Shown here: piece by piece, positions 53,027 to 61,370 of the stretch
Position numbering within the stretch: position 1 is the first letter of the stretch
How the letters are laid out: each line of letters begins with the position of its first letter
Assembly (NCBI GenBank): GCA_004144185.1
Contig: SEFP01000002.1
Coordinates: 558,001-622,000, forward strand
Length of the DNA: 64,000 nucleotides
Reading direction: 5' to 3'
Origin: Sphingobacteriales bacterium
Lineage (GTDB): Bacteria; Bacteroidota; Bacteroidia; Chitinophagales; Chitinophagaceae
Notes under the pieces: generated by a model
What the model was told of the DNA's origin: nothing
Databases searched by the model: none
The model's input: the letters and a program-made list of their open reading frames with translations, nothing else
Position numbers and translations under genes: made by a program

Positions 53027-55687
53027 ATGAACCGTTTTGTTTTTCTACCTGCTTCCTTTCTCTTATCGCTGCCCGTCCTGGCACAAACAGTGCCTGACAG
53101 CGTTCAGAAATCCAGTGTACCGGCAGGCGGACAGCGCCCCGGCGGACCAGCGGTTCAGCAGATGCGTGGCAAAATGTACGGCAAGATTGTAGACAACGCG
53201 TCCGGAAAACCGGTAGACGGTGCCTCCGTCACAATCCTGCAGATCCGTTCAGCAGCCGACTCTGCATCGGGCGGAATTATGGCCGGAACTGCTTTCACAG
53301 AGGCTAACGGCGAGTTTGAGATCGATAATATTCCTACCAGCGGCACCCTGAATCTGGTGGTTACGGCATTGGGGTATACCGCGTACAAAGACGCGGTTGC
53401 ATTCAACCTGCCTGCCATGCGCGGAGAAGAGTCCCGCACGGCAATGCTGGCTGCACTCAATAAAGACCTTGGCAACCTGCGGATGCTCCCCACCGGTGCG
53501 ACCCAGCTAAAAGAAGTTACCATCACGGCTACAACACCCCAGTTTGCGCTTGATGGAGAGAAGAAAGTCTTCAACGTCAGTCAAAACCTGAACACACAGG
53601 GCGGTACGGTAACGGATGTGCTGCGCAATATGCCGGGGGTCCTGGTCGATGCAGATGGCAAAGTATCCGTTCGGAATGCCGGTCCGCAGATTTTGGTGGA
53701 TGGACGGCAAACAACGCTTTCGCTGGATCAGATTCCGGCCGATGCCGTTGAAAGTCTGGAACTCATTACCAATCCTTCCGCCAGATACGATGCCCAAGCC
53801 GGTGCCGGGGGCGTACTGAACGTAGTGCTGAAGAAGAACCGCAGGCAGGGCTACAACGGAAATGTGCGCGCCGGTGGCGACACTCGCGGCGGAGCCAATC
53901 TAGGGGGCGATTTCAACGTGCGTTCCGGAAAAATCAATGTTTCGCTTAGTGCCAACGGCCGGCGAAACGGGATGATCACCAACTCGCTGACCGAGCGTAC
54001 CGACCGGTACAGCACACCCAATAATTTTACAACGCAGGATGGCATCTGGAACGGCCGGGGCTATCATGGCTTTGCACGGCTGGGACTGGATTACTTTATT
54101 TCCAACCGCACGACCCTGTCGCTGGCAGCCAACAAATCGTCCGGACAGCACAACCCGCTTGAAACGATTGATATTACCCGCGAAGACCTGAATGTGCCGA
54201 CGCCTTCCGGAAACTGGGCACAACGAAACGTGGACGGCCAGCGCAAGTTTGATATGACCGGTATCTCCGGAAGCCTGAAGCATTTGTTTCAGAAAACCGG
54301 TCAGGAGTTTACCCTGAATCTGGATTACAATCAGATTACCAACAGCAACAACAACTTTTTCCGGACCGACAGCTTTACCAGCGCCAGTCGCGAAACCGTT
54401 TTCAACACCATCCAGCAGAAAACCAGTGGTTCCGGAAAAAGCGCGTTTGGAACCTTGCAGGCCGACTATGTACAACCGCTGGCCGAAGGCATGAAGCTGG
54501 AAACCGGCGTGAAGGCAACCTTCCGGAAGATGGATAATTCCAACAACAACTACAGCTGGAACACAGCCAGTGCGGACTATGTAGTGTTGCCCAACCCGGT
54601 TTCTGATTACAACAGCACCGATCAGGTGTATGCGGCCTACGCATCCCTGAGCGGCACGATCCATACCAACACCAGCTATCAGGTGGGATTGCGCGGCGAA
54701 AGCTCCAGTTATGAAGGAAACCTGCCCAAAACCGGCCAAAGCTTTAAAAATGAGTTCCCCTTCAGCCTGTTTCCATCGGTATTCGTGAGTCAGAAGATCA
54801 GTGAGAAAGATCAGGTGCAGCTTTCGTATCGTCGGGGCGTGAATCGTCCGTCGTTTTTCCAGTTGTTTCCGTTTGCCGATTACAGCGATCCGCTCAACAT
54901 CCGCCAGGGCAATGCCGGTTTGAAGCCTGAATTTATCAACACCGCCGAAGTAACCTATCTCAAAAGCTGGAGCCGGAGCAGCTACGGAAGCGCATCGGCC
55001 TATTACCGGCATTCGGCCGGATTGATCAGCACCTATCAGACACTGGCAACCAATCCGTTTACGGGCGATCAGGCGGTGGTAAGCACGTTTGCGAATCTGG
55101 GCACCTCAGACCGCTACGGACTGGAGCTGACGGCACAGTTTGCCCCGGTCAAATGGTGGACGATCCTGGCCAATGCCAATGGGTACAATGCTCAGATCAC
55201 CACCGACAGTTCACTTACCAACGGCAACAACTACCTGTCGGGTTTTGCAAAATTGAGCAATACGTTCACCCTGCCCTCCAAGGTTACCGTGCAGCTGTCG
55301 GGTTCGTACCAGAGCCGGACCAACCTGTTGCCGGACAATGACGGTGGTGGCGACCGGCGTGGCGGTGGCGGAGGAATGTTTGGCGGTCCTTCCGGAACGG
55401 CGCAGGGTTATCTCGACCACAACTGGTTTGTAGATTTATCGGTTCGGAAAGCATGGGGACCCAAAGATGCTATGAGCCTGACGCTGGCCTGCAATGATTT
55501 GTTTGGTACCCGGCACTTCATTCAGCATACCGAGAACGTGTATTTCGTCCAGGACTACGACCGGATTACCAATCCATACACGTTCCGGCTCAACTTCAGC
55601 TGGCGCTTTGGTCAGGCCGATGCCGATTTGTTCCGGCGCCGCAACAATCGTAGCACCAGCGAAGGCGATATGGGCGGCGGTTTTTAA
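53027..55687 (+). CDS. TonB-dependent receptor family protein (OMP_b-brl_3 type)
   Basis: 886 residues. Signal peptide (MNRFVFLPASFLLSLPVLAQ), a carboxypeptidase-like regulatory domain (GKIVDNASGKPVDGASVTIL from about 49), a plug (VTDVLRNMPGVLVDADGKVSVR, ILVDGRQTTL, IPADAVESLELITNPSARYDAQ near 240) and a beta-barrel ending in FRLNFSWRFG. The tail is Gly/Arg/Asp-rich. This subtype lacks a SusD partner and its ligand is unknown. Several TTCCGGAA copies (54205, 54430, 54521 and others) lie in the gene. Confidence 0.92.
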   Translation: MNRFVFLPASFLLSLPVLAQTVPDSVQKSSVPAGGQRPGGPAVQQMRGKMYGKIVDNASGKPVDGASVTILQIRSAADSASGGIMAGTAFTEANGEFEIDNIPTSGTLNLVVTALGYTAYKDAVAFNLPAMRGEESRTAMLAALNKDLGNLRMLPTGATQLKEVTITATTPQFALDGEKKVFNVSQNLNTQGGTVTDVLRNMPGVLVDADGKVSVRNAGPQILVDGRQTTLSLDQIPADAVESLELITNPSARYDAQAGAGGVLNVVLKKNRRQGYNGNVRAGGDTRGGANLGGDFNVRSGKINVSLSANGRRNGMITNSLTERTDRYSTPNNFTTQDGIWNGRGYHGFARLGLDYFISNRTTLSLAANKSSGQHNPLETIDITREDLNVPTPSGNWAQRNVDGQRKFDMTGISGSLKHLFQKTGQEFTLNLDYNQITNSNNNFFRTDSFTSASRETVFNTIQQKTSGSGKSAFGTLQADYVQPLAEGMKLETGVKATFRKMDNSNNNYSWNTASADYVVLPNPVSDYNSTDQVYAAYASLSGTIHTNTSYQVGLRGESSSYEGNLPKTGQSFKNEFPFSLFPSVFVSQKISEKDQVQLSYRRGVNRPSFFQLFPFADYSDPLNIRQGNAGLKPEFINTAEVTYLKSWSRSSYGSASAYYRHSAGLISTYQTLATNPFTGDQAVVSTFANLGTSDRYGLELTAQFAPVKWWTILANANGYNAQITTDSSLTNGNNYLSGFAKLSNTFTLPSKVTVQLSGSYQSRTNLLPDNDGGGDRRGGGGGMFGGPSGTAQGYLDHNWFVDLSVRKAWGPKDAMSLTLACNDLFGTRHFIQHTENVYFVQDYDRITNPYTFRLNFSWRFGQADADLFRRRNNRSTSEGDMGGGF

Positions 55688-55779
55688 GAAGGGAGGCCTT
55701 TTTGGAAGTAAAGGGCTATAAGGCATTGCACAATTGAAGATCCGGTGCTTTATTTGCCGCCTTTTACACATATTCCTTC

Positions 55780-56220
55780 ATGAAGAAATTCGTTCTGTAC
55801 CTGCTTGTTATTCTTACGACGCTGTCTACCACGCAGGGTGCTACTTATAAAGCGGCATCTGCTGTTTCGGTTACGCATACTGCTGTAACAACTTCTACCA
55901 ACGCATCTGCGTTTACACCGGTTGCCGGTTTTAAGTTCCGGAAACAGTCTGCAGTTCTTCATGCATTTGCAAAGCTTAAAAAGTATTTTGGTCCCGATAC
56001 CAAAGGTGGGTACCGGACTCAGGGTGGCTGGTCGATTGCGTCTTTTATCTGTGGGGTCGTTGGCTTGTTTGTAGCCAGTATTCCACTCGGGATTGCGGCT
56101 ATCATTCTGGGGGTCGTTGCCATTTCCAAGCATTCTCAGTATCAGGGACTCGCCATTGCCGGACTGACACTCGGTATTTTAGAAGCACTGATCGTTCTGG
56201 TTTACCTGGCGGCTCATTAG
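55780..56220 (+). CDS. DUF4190-like membrane protein
   Basis: 146 residues. A signal-like start, a Thr/Ser/Ala-rich linker, then two membrane segments (SIASFICGVVGLFVASIPLGIAA and LAIAGLTLGILEALIVLVYLAAH) around VVAISKHSQYQGLAI, matching the DUF4190 hairpin. GGYRTQGGWS precedes it. Function unknown. A TTTATTTG box (55749-55756) and a following terminator make it a monocistronic gene. Confidence 0.78.
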   Translation: MKKFVLYLLVILTTLSTTQGATYKAASAVSVTHTAVTTSTNASAFTPVAGFKFRKQSAVLHAFAKLKKYFGPDTKGGYRTQGGWSIASFICGVVGLFVASIPLGIAAIILGVVAISKHSQYQGLAIAGLTLGILEALIVLVYLAAH

Positions 56221-56240
56221 TTCATCCTACATTCAACTGC

Positions 56241-56277
56241 TTGCCTCATCTGGTTTTTAACGAACCAGATGAGGCAA
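56241..56277 (+). terminator. Terminator of the DUF4190-like gene
   Basis: TTGCCTCATCTGGTT (56241-56255) pairs perfectly with AACCAGATGAGGCAA (56263-56277), followed by TTTCTT. Confidence 0.92.
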
Positions 56278-56432
56278 TTTCTTGTACAGGGATGCGTTTA
56301 TGAACTGCTTTCTAATTGCTATCACCGCTGATGATGCTCATTCAAACCGTACTCCAAGAGTACCTGAACTAAAAACCGGTAGTGGCATCAGGGGATTCTT
56401 TATGAAAAGAATGCTTCCTTCTTTTCAGATTC

Positions 56433-56454
56433 TACTTTTGTCGTTCTACTTTTG
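56433..56454 (+). promoter_or_regulatory. Tandem promoter boxes TACTTTTG of lepB
   Basis: Two identical boxes at 56433-56440 and 56447-56454, each preceded by TTC, 14 bp apart. The second ends 8 nt before the lepB ATG. Either two start sites or a duplicated element. Confidence 0.55.
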
Positions 56455-56462
56455 AATCCTTC

Positions 56463-57707
56463 ATGGCTTTTCCTTTTTCAAGAACCAAAACAACGACTCC
56501 AGGCACCGATCCGGCGTCGGCAGTACCGCCGACCGGCCTGAATCGTACAAAAACTGTTGTCAAAAAGAAAAAGCCGTTTTGGCGGGAGTGGCTCGACGCC
56601 GCTGTCTTTGCTATCGTGGCGGCTACGCTCATCCGGTTATTTCTGGTCGAAGCCTATACCATCCCGACGGGCTCTATGGAAGGCTCGTTGCTGGTAAATG
56701 ATTTTTTGTTCGTAAGCAAGCTTTCGTATGGTCCGCGCCTGCCGATGACACCGCTGGCAGTCCCGCTGGTGCACAACACCATGCCGCTGACGGGTGGCAA
56801 AAGTTATAGTGAGGCCGTGAAATGGAAATATCGCCGGCTGCCCGGTTTTGGTCATGTAGAGCGCTATGACGTGGTTGTTTTTAATTTTCCCAATGGCGAT
56901 ACCATTATCCAGGAGTATCCGGATCAGGATTATTACCAGTTTGTACGGGCCTATGGTCATGCCGCGGTTCAAAGCCAGTTTCATGTGATGACACGGCCGG
57001 TCGACAAAAAAGAAAACTATATCAAGCGGTGTGTGGGTGTTCCGGGCGATATCATTGCGGTTAAAGACGGGCAGTTGTATGTCAACAACCAGCTGGCACC
57101 GCAGTTTCCGAAAAGCAAGACCACATTCTATGTCAAAGGCAAGCCGTTGAACTTCGATTTCATGGAAGAGAATGAGATTCGCGCCGATGAAACCACGCCT
57201 CAACGGGCCGATACTTTTTTCTATTCGTTTCAGCTTAATCAGCTCGAAATGGTACGGGCCGCTGCGGGTGGCGCACCAGTAGGACCTTATTTCTATCCGG
57301 CCAATGCGACTACAGAAGCGGTTTTTCCGTATGATGCGCCGTATGCGGGCTGGAACCGGGACCAGTATGGACCGGTTGTGGTGCCGAAAGCAGGGGTGAC
57401 GGTAGCACTGAACGCAACGAATATTGCCTTGTACCGCCGCATCATTGCCAACTATGAAGGCAACACCTTAGTAGAAACCGCTGGTGGGTTCGTCATTAAC
57501 GGACAGGCGGCTACCAGCTATACGTTTAAGCAGGATTATTACTGGATGATGGGTGACAACCGCCACAACTCCCTCGACAGCCGCTACTGGGGTTTTGTTC
57601 CGGAAGATCACATCGTAGGAAAGGCCTGGTTTGTATGGCTTTCGTATGGTTCGGATGGCATTCGCTGGAGCCGGTTGCTGCGCAGCATCAAAACGCTTGC
57701 AGAATAA
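56463..57707 (+). CDS. lepB: Signal peptidase I
   Basis: 414 residues. It cleaves signal peptides at the outer face of the inner membrane. One N-terminal membrane segment (about 44-61) precedes the catalytic Ser71 in [10 protein letters not shown] and Lys188 in [32 protein letters not shown] is near 365. It is much longer than E. coli-type catalytic cores: there is a large insertion between the Ser and Lys boxes (with [16 protein letters not shown]) and another of ~150 residues before the GDN box, as seen in Bacteroidota enzymes. Confidence 0.96.
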   Translation: MAFPFSRTKTTTPGTDPASAVPPTGLNRTKTVVKKKKPFWREWLDAAVFAIVAATLIRLFLVEAYTIPTGSMEGSLLVNDFLFVSKLSYGPRLPMTPLAVPLVHNTMPLTGGKSYSEAVKWKYRRLPGFGHVERYDVVVFNFPNGDTIIQEYPDQDYYQFVRAYGHAAVQSQFHVMTRPVDKKENYIKRCVGVPGDIIAVKDGQLYVNNQLAPQFPKSKTTFYVKGKPLNFDFMEENEIRADETTPQRADTFFYSFQLNQLEMVRAAAGGAPVGPYFYPANATTEAVFPYDAPYAGWNRDQYGPVVVPKAGVTVALNATNIALYRRIIANYEGNTLVETAGGFVINGQAATSYTFKQDYYWMMGDNRHNSLDSRYWGFVPEDHIVGKAWFVWLSYGSDGIRWSRLLRSIKTLAE

Positions 57708-57732
57708 TCCGGATTCCGGATTCAATTTCAAA

Positions 57733-57763
57733 GGCGCCTGCAGCTGTTGCGGGCGTCTTTTTT
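57733..57763 (+). terminator. Terminator of lepB
   Basis: A 10-bp stem with two G-U pairs (57733-57742 with 57748-57757) followed by TTTTTT. Confidence 0.75.
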
Positions 57764-57834
57764 ATAACCGAATCAGCTGAATGCTGTTCCGGAAGACCAC
57801 CTGCCGTTCCACAGCAGACTCAACTTCAACTGTT

Positions 57835-58221
57835 ATGAAAAATCGCGTTCTACTTGTTGCTGCAGTCCTGGTAAGTTTTACCGCCTGTACCAATAGCACC
57901 GAAGACAATCCGGGTTTTACTCCGGAATCCACCACAACTTCCAATAGTCCGGTAGATGGGCAGACTCTGTTTGTACAGAACTGTTCGGCCTGTCACCAGA
58001 AAGACCGGGATGCGGTCGGACCTGCACTCAAAGGTTCTTTAAGCCGCTGGGGCGGTGATAAAACACGGTTGTACACGTTTATCAAAAACAGTCAGGACGT
58101 GATTGCCAAAGGAGATGCGCGTGCGGTGGCCGTAAAGCAGCAATGGGGTGGAAATATGCCGGCCTTCCCGCAGCTCACGGATGGGGAACTGGATGCTATT
58201 ATGAGCTTTATCGAGCAGTAG
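57835..58221 (+). CDS. Lipid-anchored c-type cytochrome
   Basis: 128 residues. Lipobox SFTAC (Cys18), a Ser/Thr-rich linker, then a single-heme class I cytochrome c: CSACH at 50-54 and a probable distal Met in GGNMPAFP (about 105). It carries electrons in the periplasm, perhaps to the cox genes about 3 kb away or in another chain. Its last 14 nt overlap the convergent hydrolase gene. Confidence 0.92.
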   Translation: MKNRVLLVAAVLVSFTACTNSTEDNPGFTPESTTTSNSPVDGQTLFVQNCSACHQKDRDAVGPALKGSLSRWGGDKTRLYTFIKNSQDVIAKGDARAVAVKQQWGGNMPAFPQLTDGELDAIMSFIEQ

Positions 58222-59104
58222 CAGCCAACGCAGTCGGGTCTGCTTGCTGTCTGTTGTCAACCGACTGTTTCCTAAAGGGAAGAAACTTCCGGATCAGTTT
58301 GTCAGCAATGACCCGTGCACCGTTGCCATACAGCATAGTGGTGTGGTTGCCGGGGATCATCAAATGCGTTCCGTTGGGCGCCAGGGCAGCCAGTGCCAGC
58401 ATATGCCGGACCGGCACCATCGGTTGTGCCATCATGAATGGTTCGGTTGCAGACAGCAGCAGCGCAGGTCCGTTAAACTGAAGCGCATATTGCCGCCAGG
58501 TATGAGCGGGAATCCGTAAGATATCAGTGCCGGCCTGCAATACGTGGTGCTTTTGTGTGAGCACCCAGAGCGGTCCTGCTTCCGATCGGACTACATCTTC
58601 CAGAAATACAGCGCGCATCCGTTCATCCCAAGACGTCATAAAGGGCATGGCGCGGAGGCTGAGCAGATACTTTTCTTCCGAAGGGAACCATTTACCGAGC
58701 CGGTCTATCTGAAGGATCAGAAATAAGGGCGACATCGGATGCAACTGATGCGCCACATCGATCATAGCCAGGCCGTGAACCCGGTGCGGATGGTGGTGTG
58801 CGACATAAAGGCCCAGCAACCCGCCAAATGAATGGCCGGCGATGTAAACCTGTTTGATGTTCAGACGATCCAGCAGCGCTAACAGATCCTGGCAGTGTTC
58901 CTCTAAGGAGTAGCCCCATTCCGGACGCGGACTTTTACCACGGCCCCGCAAATCAGGGGTCAATACCCGGAAGCGAGCATCCAGGCCCGCATCCAGCAAC
59001 GCATCGAAGGAACGGCCATTTTCAGCCAGTCCGTGGAGCAGCAATAGCACAGGCGCATCAGGCCGTTCGTTGTCGCGGCAGTATAACGAAATCGGTTCGG
59101 TCAT
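58208..59104 (-). CDS. Alpha/beta hydrolase
   Basis: 298 residues. Oxyanion region LLLHGLAENGRSF (about 21), nucleophile elbow AGHSFGG (Ser at about 94), an Asp/Glu region in LLLSATEPF, and the late His in IPGNHTTM. The fold covers esterases, lipases and haloperoxidase-like enzymes; the substrate is unknown. It is convergent with the cytochrome gene and overlaps it by 14 nt. Confidence 0.88.
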   Translation of the reverse strand: MTEPISLYCRDNERPDAPVLLLLHGLAENGRSFDALLDAGLDARFRVLTPDLRGRGKSPRPEWGYSLEEHCQDLLALLDRLNIKQVYIAGHSFGGLLGLYVAHHHPHRVHGLAMIDVAHQLHPMSPLFLILQIDRLGKWFPSEEKYLLSLRAMPFMTSWDERMRAVFLEDVVRSEAGPLWVLTQKHHVLQAGTDILRIPAHTWRQYALQFNGPALLLSATEPFMMAQPMVPVRHMLALAALAPNGTHLMIPGNHTTMLYGNGARVIADKLIRKFLPFRKQSVDNRQQADPTALAATAR

Positions 59105-59474
59105 GAGTGTTTAGAGCTAGCAGGTAAGACGCATCCGGTGTGTTCAGCCGGTAGCAGGCCAACGGAAACAAAGTTTCCGGATCGATCGTTCTCCAACACC
59201 TGGAATCACAGGAGGGATAGGCGGCCGGTTGCATTTCTTGTCAACGTTGACCAGTATCCCAATTTCATACCAGTAGACAGCCCTGCCCTGATCTTTTTCT
59301 CAAAATTTAGCCCAGCTATTCAACTGAAACAGAAACCCAAAGGAATTTAATAAATTTATCAGTATAACTTTTAGCAACTTATCTGGGGGTGCCTAACTGA
59401 TTGGGAGGGAACACCACAGCGGCTAACATCAGTAAAGACGTCAGCCGCTGTTATAAGGTTTCCGGAATGCAGTT
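59105..59474. other. Intergenic stretch with one hairpin
   Basis: 370 nt. The only structure is a hairpin at 59416-59424 with 59443-59451 (ACAGCGGCT/AGCCGCTGT), a likely weak terminator for the T9SS gene to its right, with a TTCCGGAA copy at 59460. The rest is AT-rich and shows no gene; a 70-codon open frame at 59138 lacks coding character. Confidence 0.55.
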
Positions 59475-61130
59475 TTACGGCTGAATCAGCAGTCGATGGA
59501 CATCCGTTTTGTTGATGCGCACCAGGTACACGCCGTTGGCCAGGCTCCTGACCGGTATTTCTTCATCCGGTGTAGTCAGGAAGGTGGTTTGCAACAGACG
59601 GCCATCCAGACCGAATACCTCCACCAGCATGGTTCCGGAACCTCCAGCGACCCGGAATGCTGTTGTAGCAGGCACCGGATACAGGCTGGTCTTAACGGTA
59701 TGTTCCGACACATCCGGAACGCTCAGGAAATTCTCATAGTAATACCGGTTCAGAAATGCATCCGTTTCCTGGAACGACCATTGCCGGTAGTACGGATTCC
59801 AGACTTCGCGCTGGTACAGATCCGGATACGGTGTCCCATTGGCATAGGTAATGGTATAACGCCAGGTCGGACGCGGACCCGGATCGCCCACATACAGGTT
59901 GTGAAATTCGGCTCCTGTCAGCAGTCCGGCAGTGTTGTAGGTATACAGGGCCCGCGTGAGGGTATCAAACCGAATGGAGCTGGGGTTGTAGGTCAACTGA
60001 TGGTAGGATTCTACCTCGTGCTGCGCATTGAAAATCGTTTTGGTGGCGCTGGCCGGTACCCAACTGCTGTTCTGATACACCCAGAAGCTATCCTGCACTA
60101 CGCTACGTTGGGCATCATACTGGTAAAAGTCTTTCTGAACCGGTAGTAGCTGGGCCGAAATGCTCGCGCGGGCATATTGATAAAGCCGCATTACGTTGGG
60201 CTGTGGGTACGCAAAATCAATCTCATAATTCAGGTATACAATCCCACTGGTGCTGGTGTAATTGCGGGAGGTATCTCGGCGCAGCTGGGCATCATAGCTA
60301 TGTGCATTGGAATCCCTACGGAGCCAGTTCTGAATCGTACTGTTGTAGCTGTAGGTACAGTAAGCCTGAGCGCTGTCAAAAGGGGTGTAGTAGATGTGCA
60401 CCCGGTTTCCGGACGTAAGAGCACCCTGGGCATTCAGGTTGCCTTTAACCGAATCAGTCAGTAGCCCGTTGGCCGTATACTGCCAGCGTTCGGTTTGCCA
60501 GGCCGGAAACCAGGCGCTGTTGGTCGCGTCATAGTTGAAGTACCTGCGCTCGGTCATCCGTCCACTAGTGTAGCTGTATACCTGCATGGTAGATGGAACC
60601 AGTGCCTGGATACTCACATTCCGGATCTGGAAGATTACGGTATCACACTGCCGGGCAGCGTTGAAGGTGCGCCGCATTTCCTCCACCTGCGTAGGCCCAT
60701 TCGGATTGGGCCGGGCCACATTGTAGTACTGATCGCGCAGTTGCCGGGCAATGCTATCATATCCGGTATACGCCCGGATGACATCATCGTACCGACGAAT
60801 GGTAGCCGGCTGCCTGGAGTTGATCCTATACTTGGTAGCGGTATCGAATGCCACAGTTTCCGGTTCGGCACCGCCTTTACCCAGTCCAAATACATACCGG
60901 ACCGAATCCGTATTGTAGCTGGTATCATTAGGATTGTAAAGCCGGTTGGCCCAGGCTGCCAATCGCACAGATGCCGCTGTTTTAAACGGCGAAGCAGGAC
61001 TGATCATGGGTTGATACCCATTCGGCGCTGGTACCGGAAGCGGCTGGGCCTGAACCGCCGAAGCAGTCAGCACACAGGCGAGCGAAAAGAGCAGCAGCGT
61101 GTTGGAAGGGAAGTGTACTCGTTTTTTCAT
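59475..61130 (-). CDS. Secreted protein with type A T9SS sorting domain
   Basis: 551 residues. Signal peptide (LLLFSLACVLTASAVQAQP), then a repeat-rich body of Tyr-containing YTANGLLTDSV, YNTAGLLTGAEF and YQYDAQRSVVQDSFWVYQ units that resemble loose YD-like or beta-propeller-like strands, then a C-terminal sorting domain (SLYPVPATTAFRV, VEVFGLDGRLLQT, LANGVYLVRI). Secreted or surface-bound through T9SS. No enzymatic domain is recognised. Confidence 0.86.
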   Translation of the reverse strand: MKKRVHFPSNTLLLFSLACVLTASAVQAQPLPVPAPNGYQPMISPASPFKTAASVRLAAWANRLYNPNDTSYNTDSVRYVFGLGKGGAEPETVAFDTATKYRINSRQPATIRRYDDVIRAYTGYDSIARQLRDQYYNVARPNPNGPTQVEEMRRTFNAARQCDTVIFQIRNVSIQALVPSTMQVYSYTSGRMTERRYFNYDATNSAWFPAWQTERWQYTANGLLTDSVKGNLNAQGALTSGNRVHIYYTPFDSAQAYCTYSYNSTIQNWLRRDSNAHSYDAQLRRDTSRNYTSTSGIVYLNYEIDFAYPQPNVMRLYQYARASISAQLLPVQKDFYQYDAQRSVVQDSFWVYQNSSWVPASATKTIFNAQHEVESYHQLTYNPSSIRFDTLTRALYTYNTAGLLTGAEFHNLYVGDPGPRPTWRYTITYANGTPYPDLYQREVWNPYYRQWSFQETDAFLNRYYYENFLSVPDVSEHTVKTSLYPVPATTAFRVAGGSGTMLVEVFGLDGRLLQTTFLTTPDEEIPVRSLANGVYLVRINKTDVHRLLIQP

Positions 61131-61311
61131 ATTAAGGGTTTGCGAAGGTACCTATTGTTCACTTCCGGAAGATTACGATTTATACCGGGTCGTTGAACAC
61201 GCCGAAAGTTTATTCTGCCATTGGTCCTGCTGACTTAGTGCACGCTTCCGGCCAACGCCTGGTTATTGAACCGGAATCACCCTCTTTTGCAAGGAACGGC
61301 GTAAATCAAAA

Positions 61312-61343
61312 AAACTCCCTGAAGCCAAGGCTTCAGAGAGTTT
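61312..61343 (-). terminator. Terminator of coxA
   Basis: AAACTCCCTGAAGCC and GGCTTCAGAGAGTTT form a 15-bp stem with one mismatch, 28 nt after the coxA stop. Confidence 0.85.
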
Positions 61344-61370
61344 GAAAAATGCTTTTGAAGAACGGTTCCA

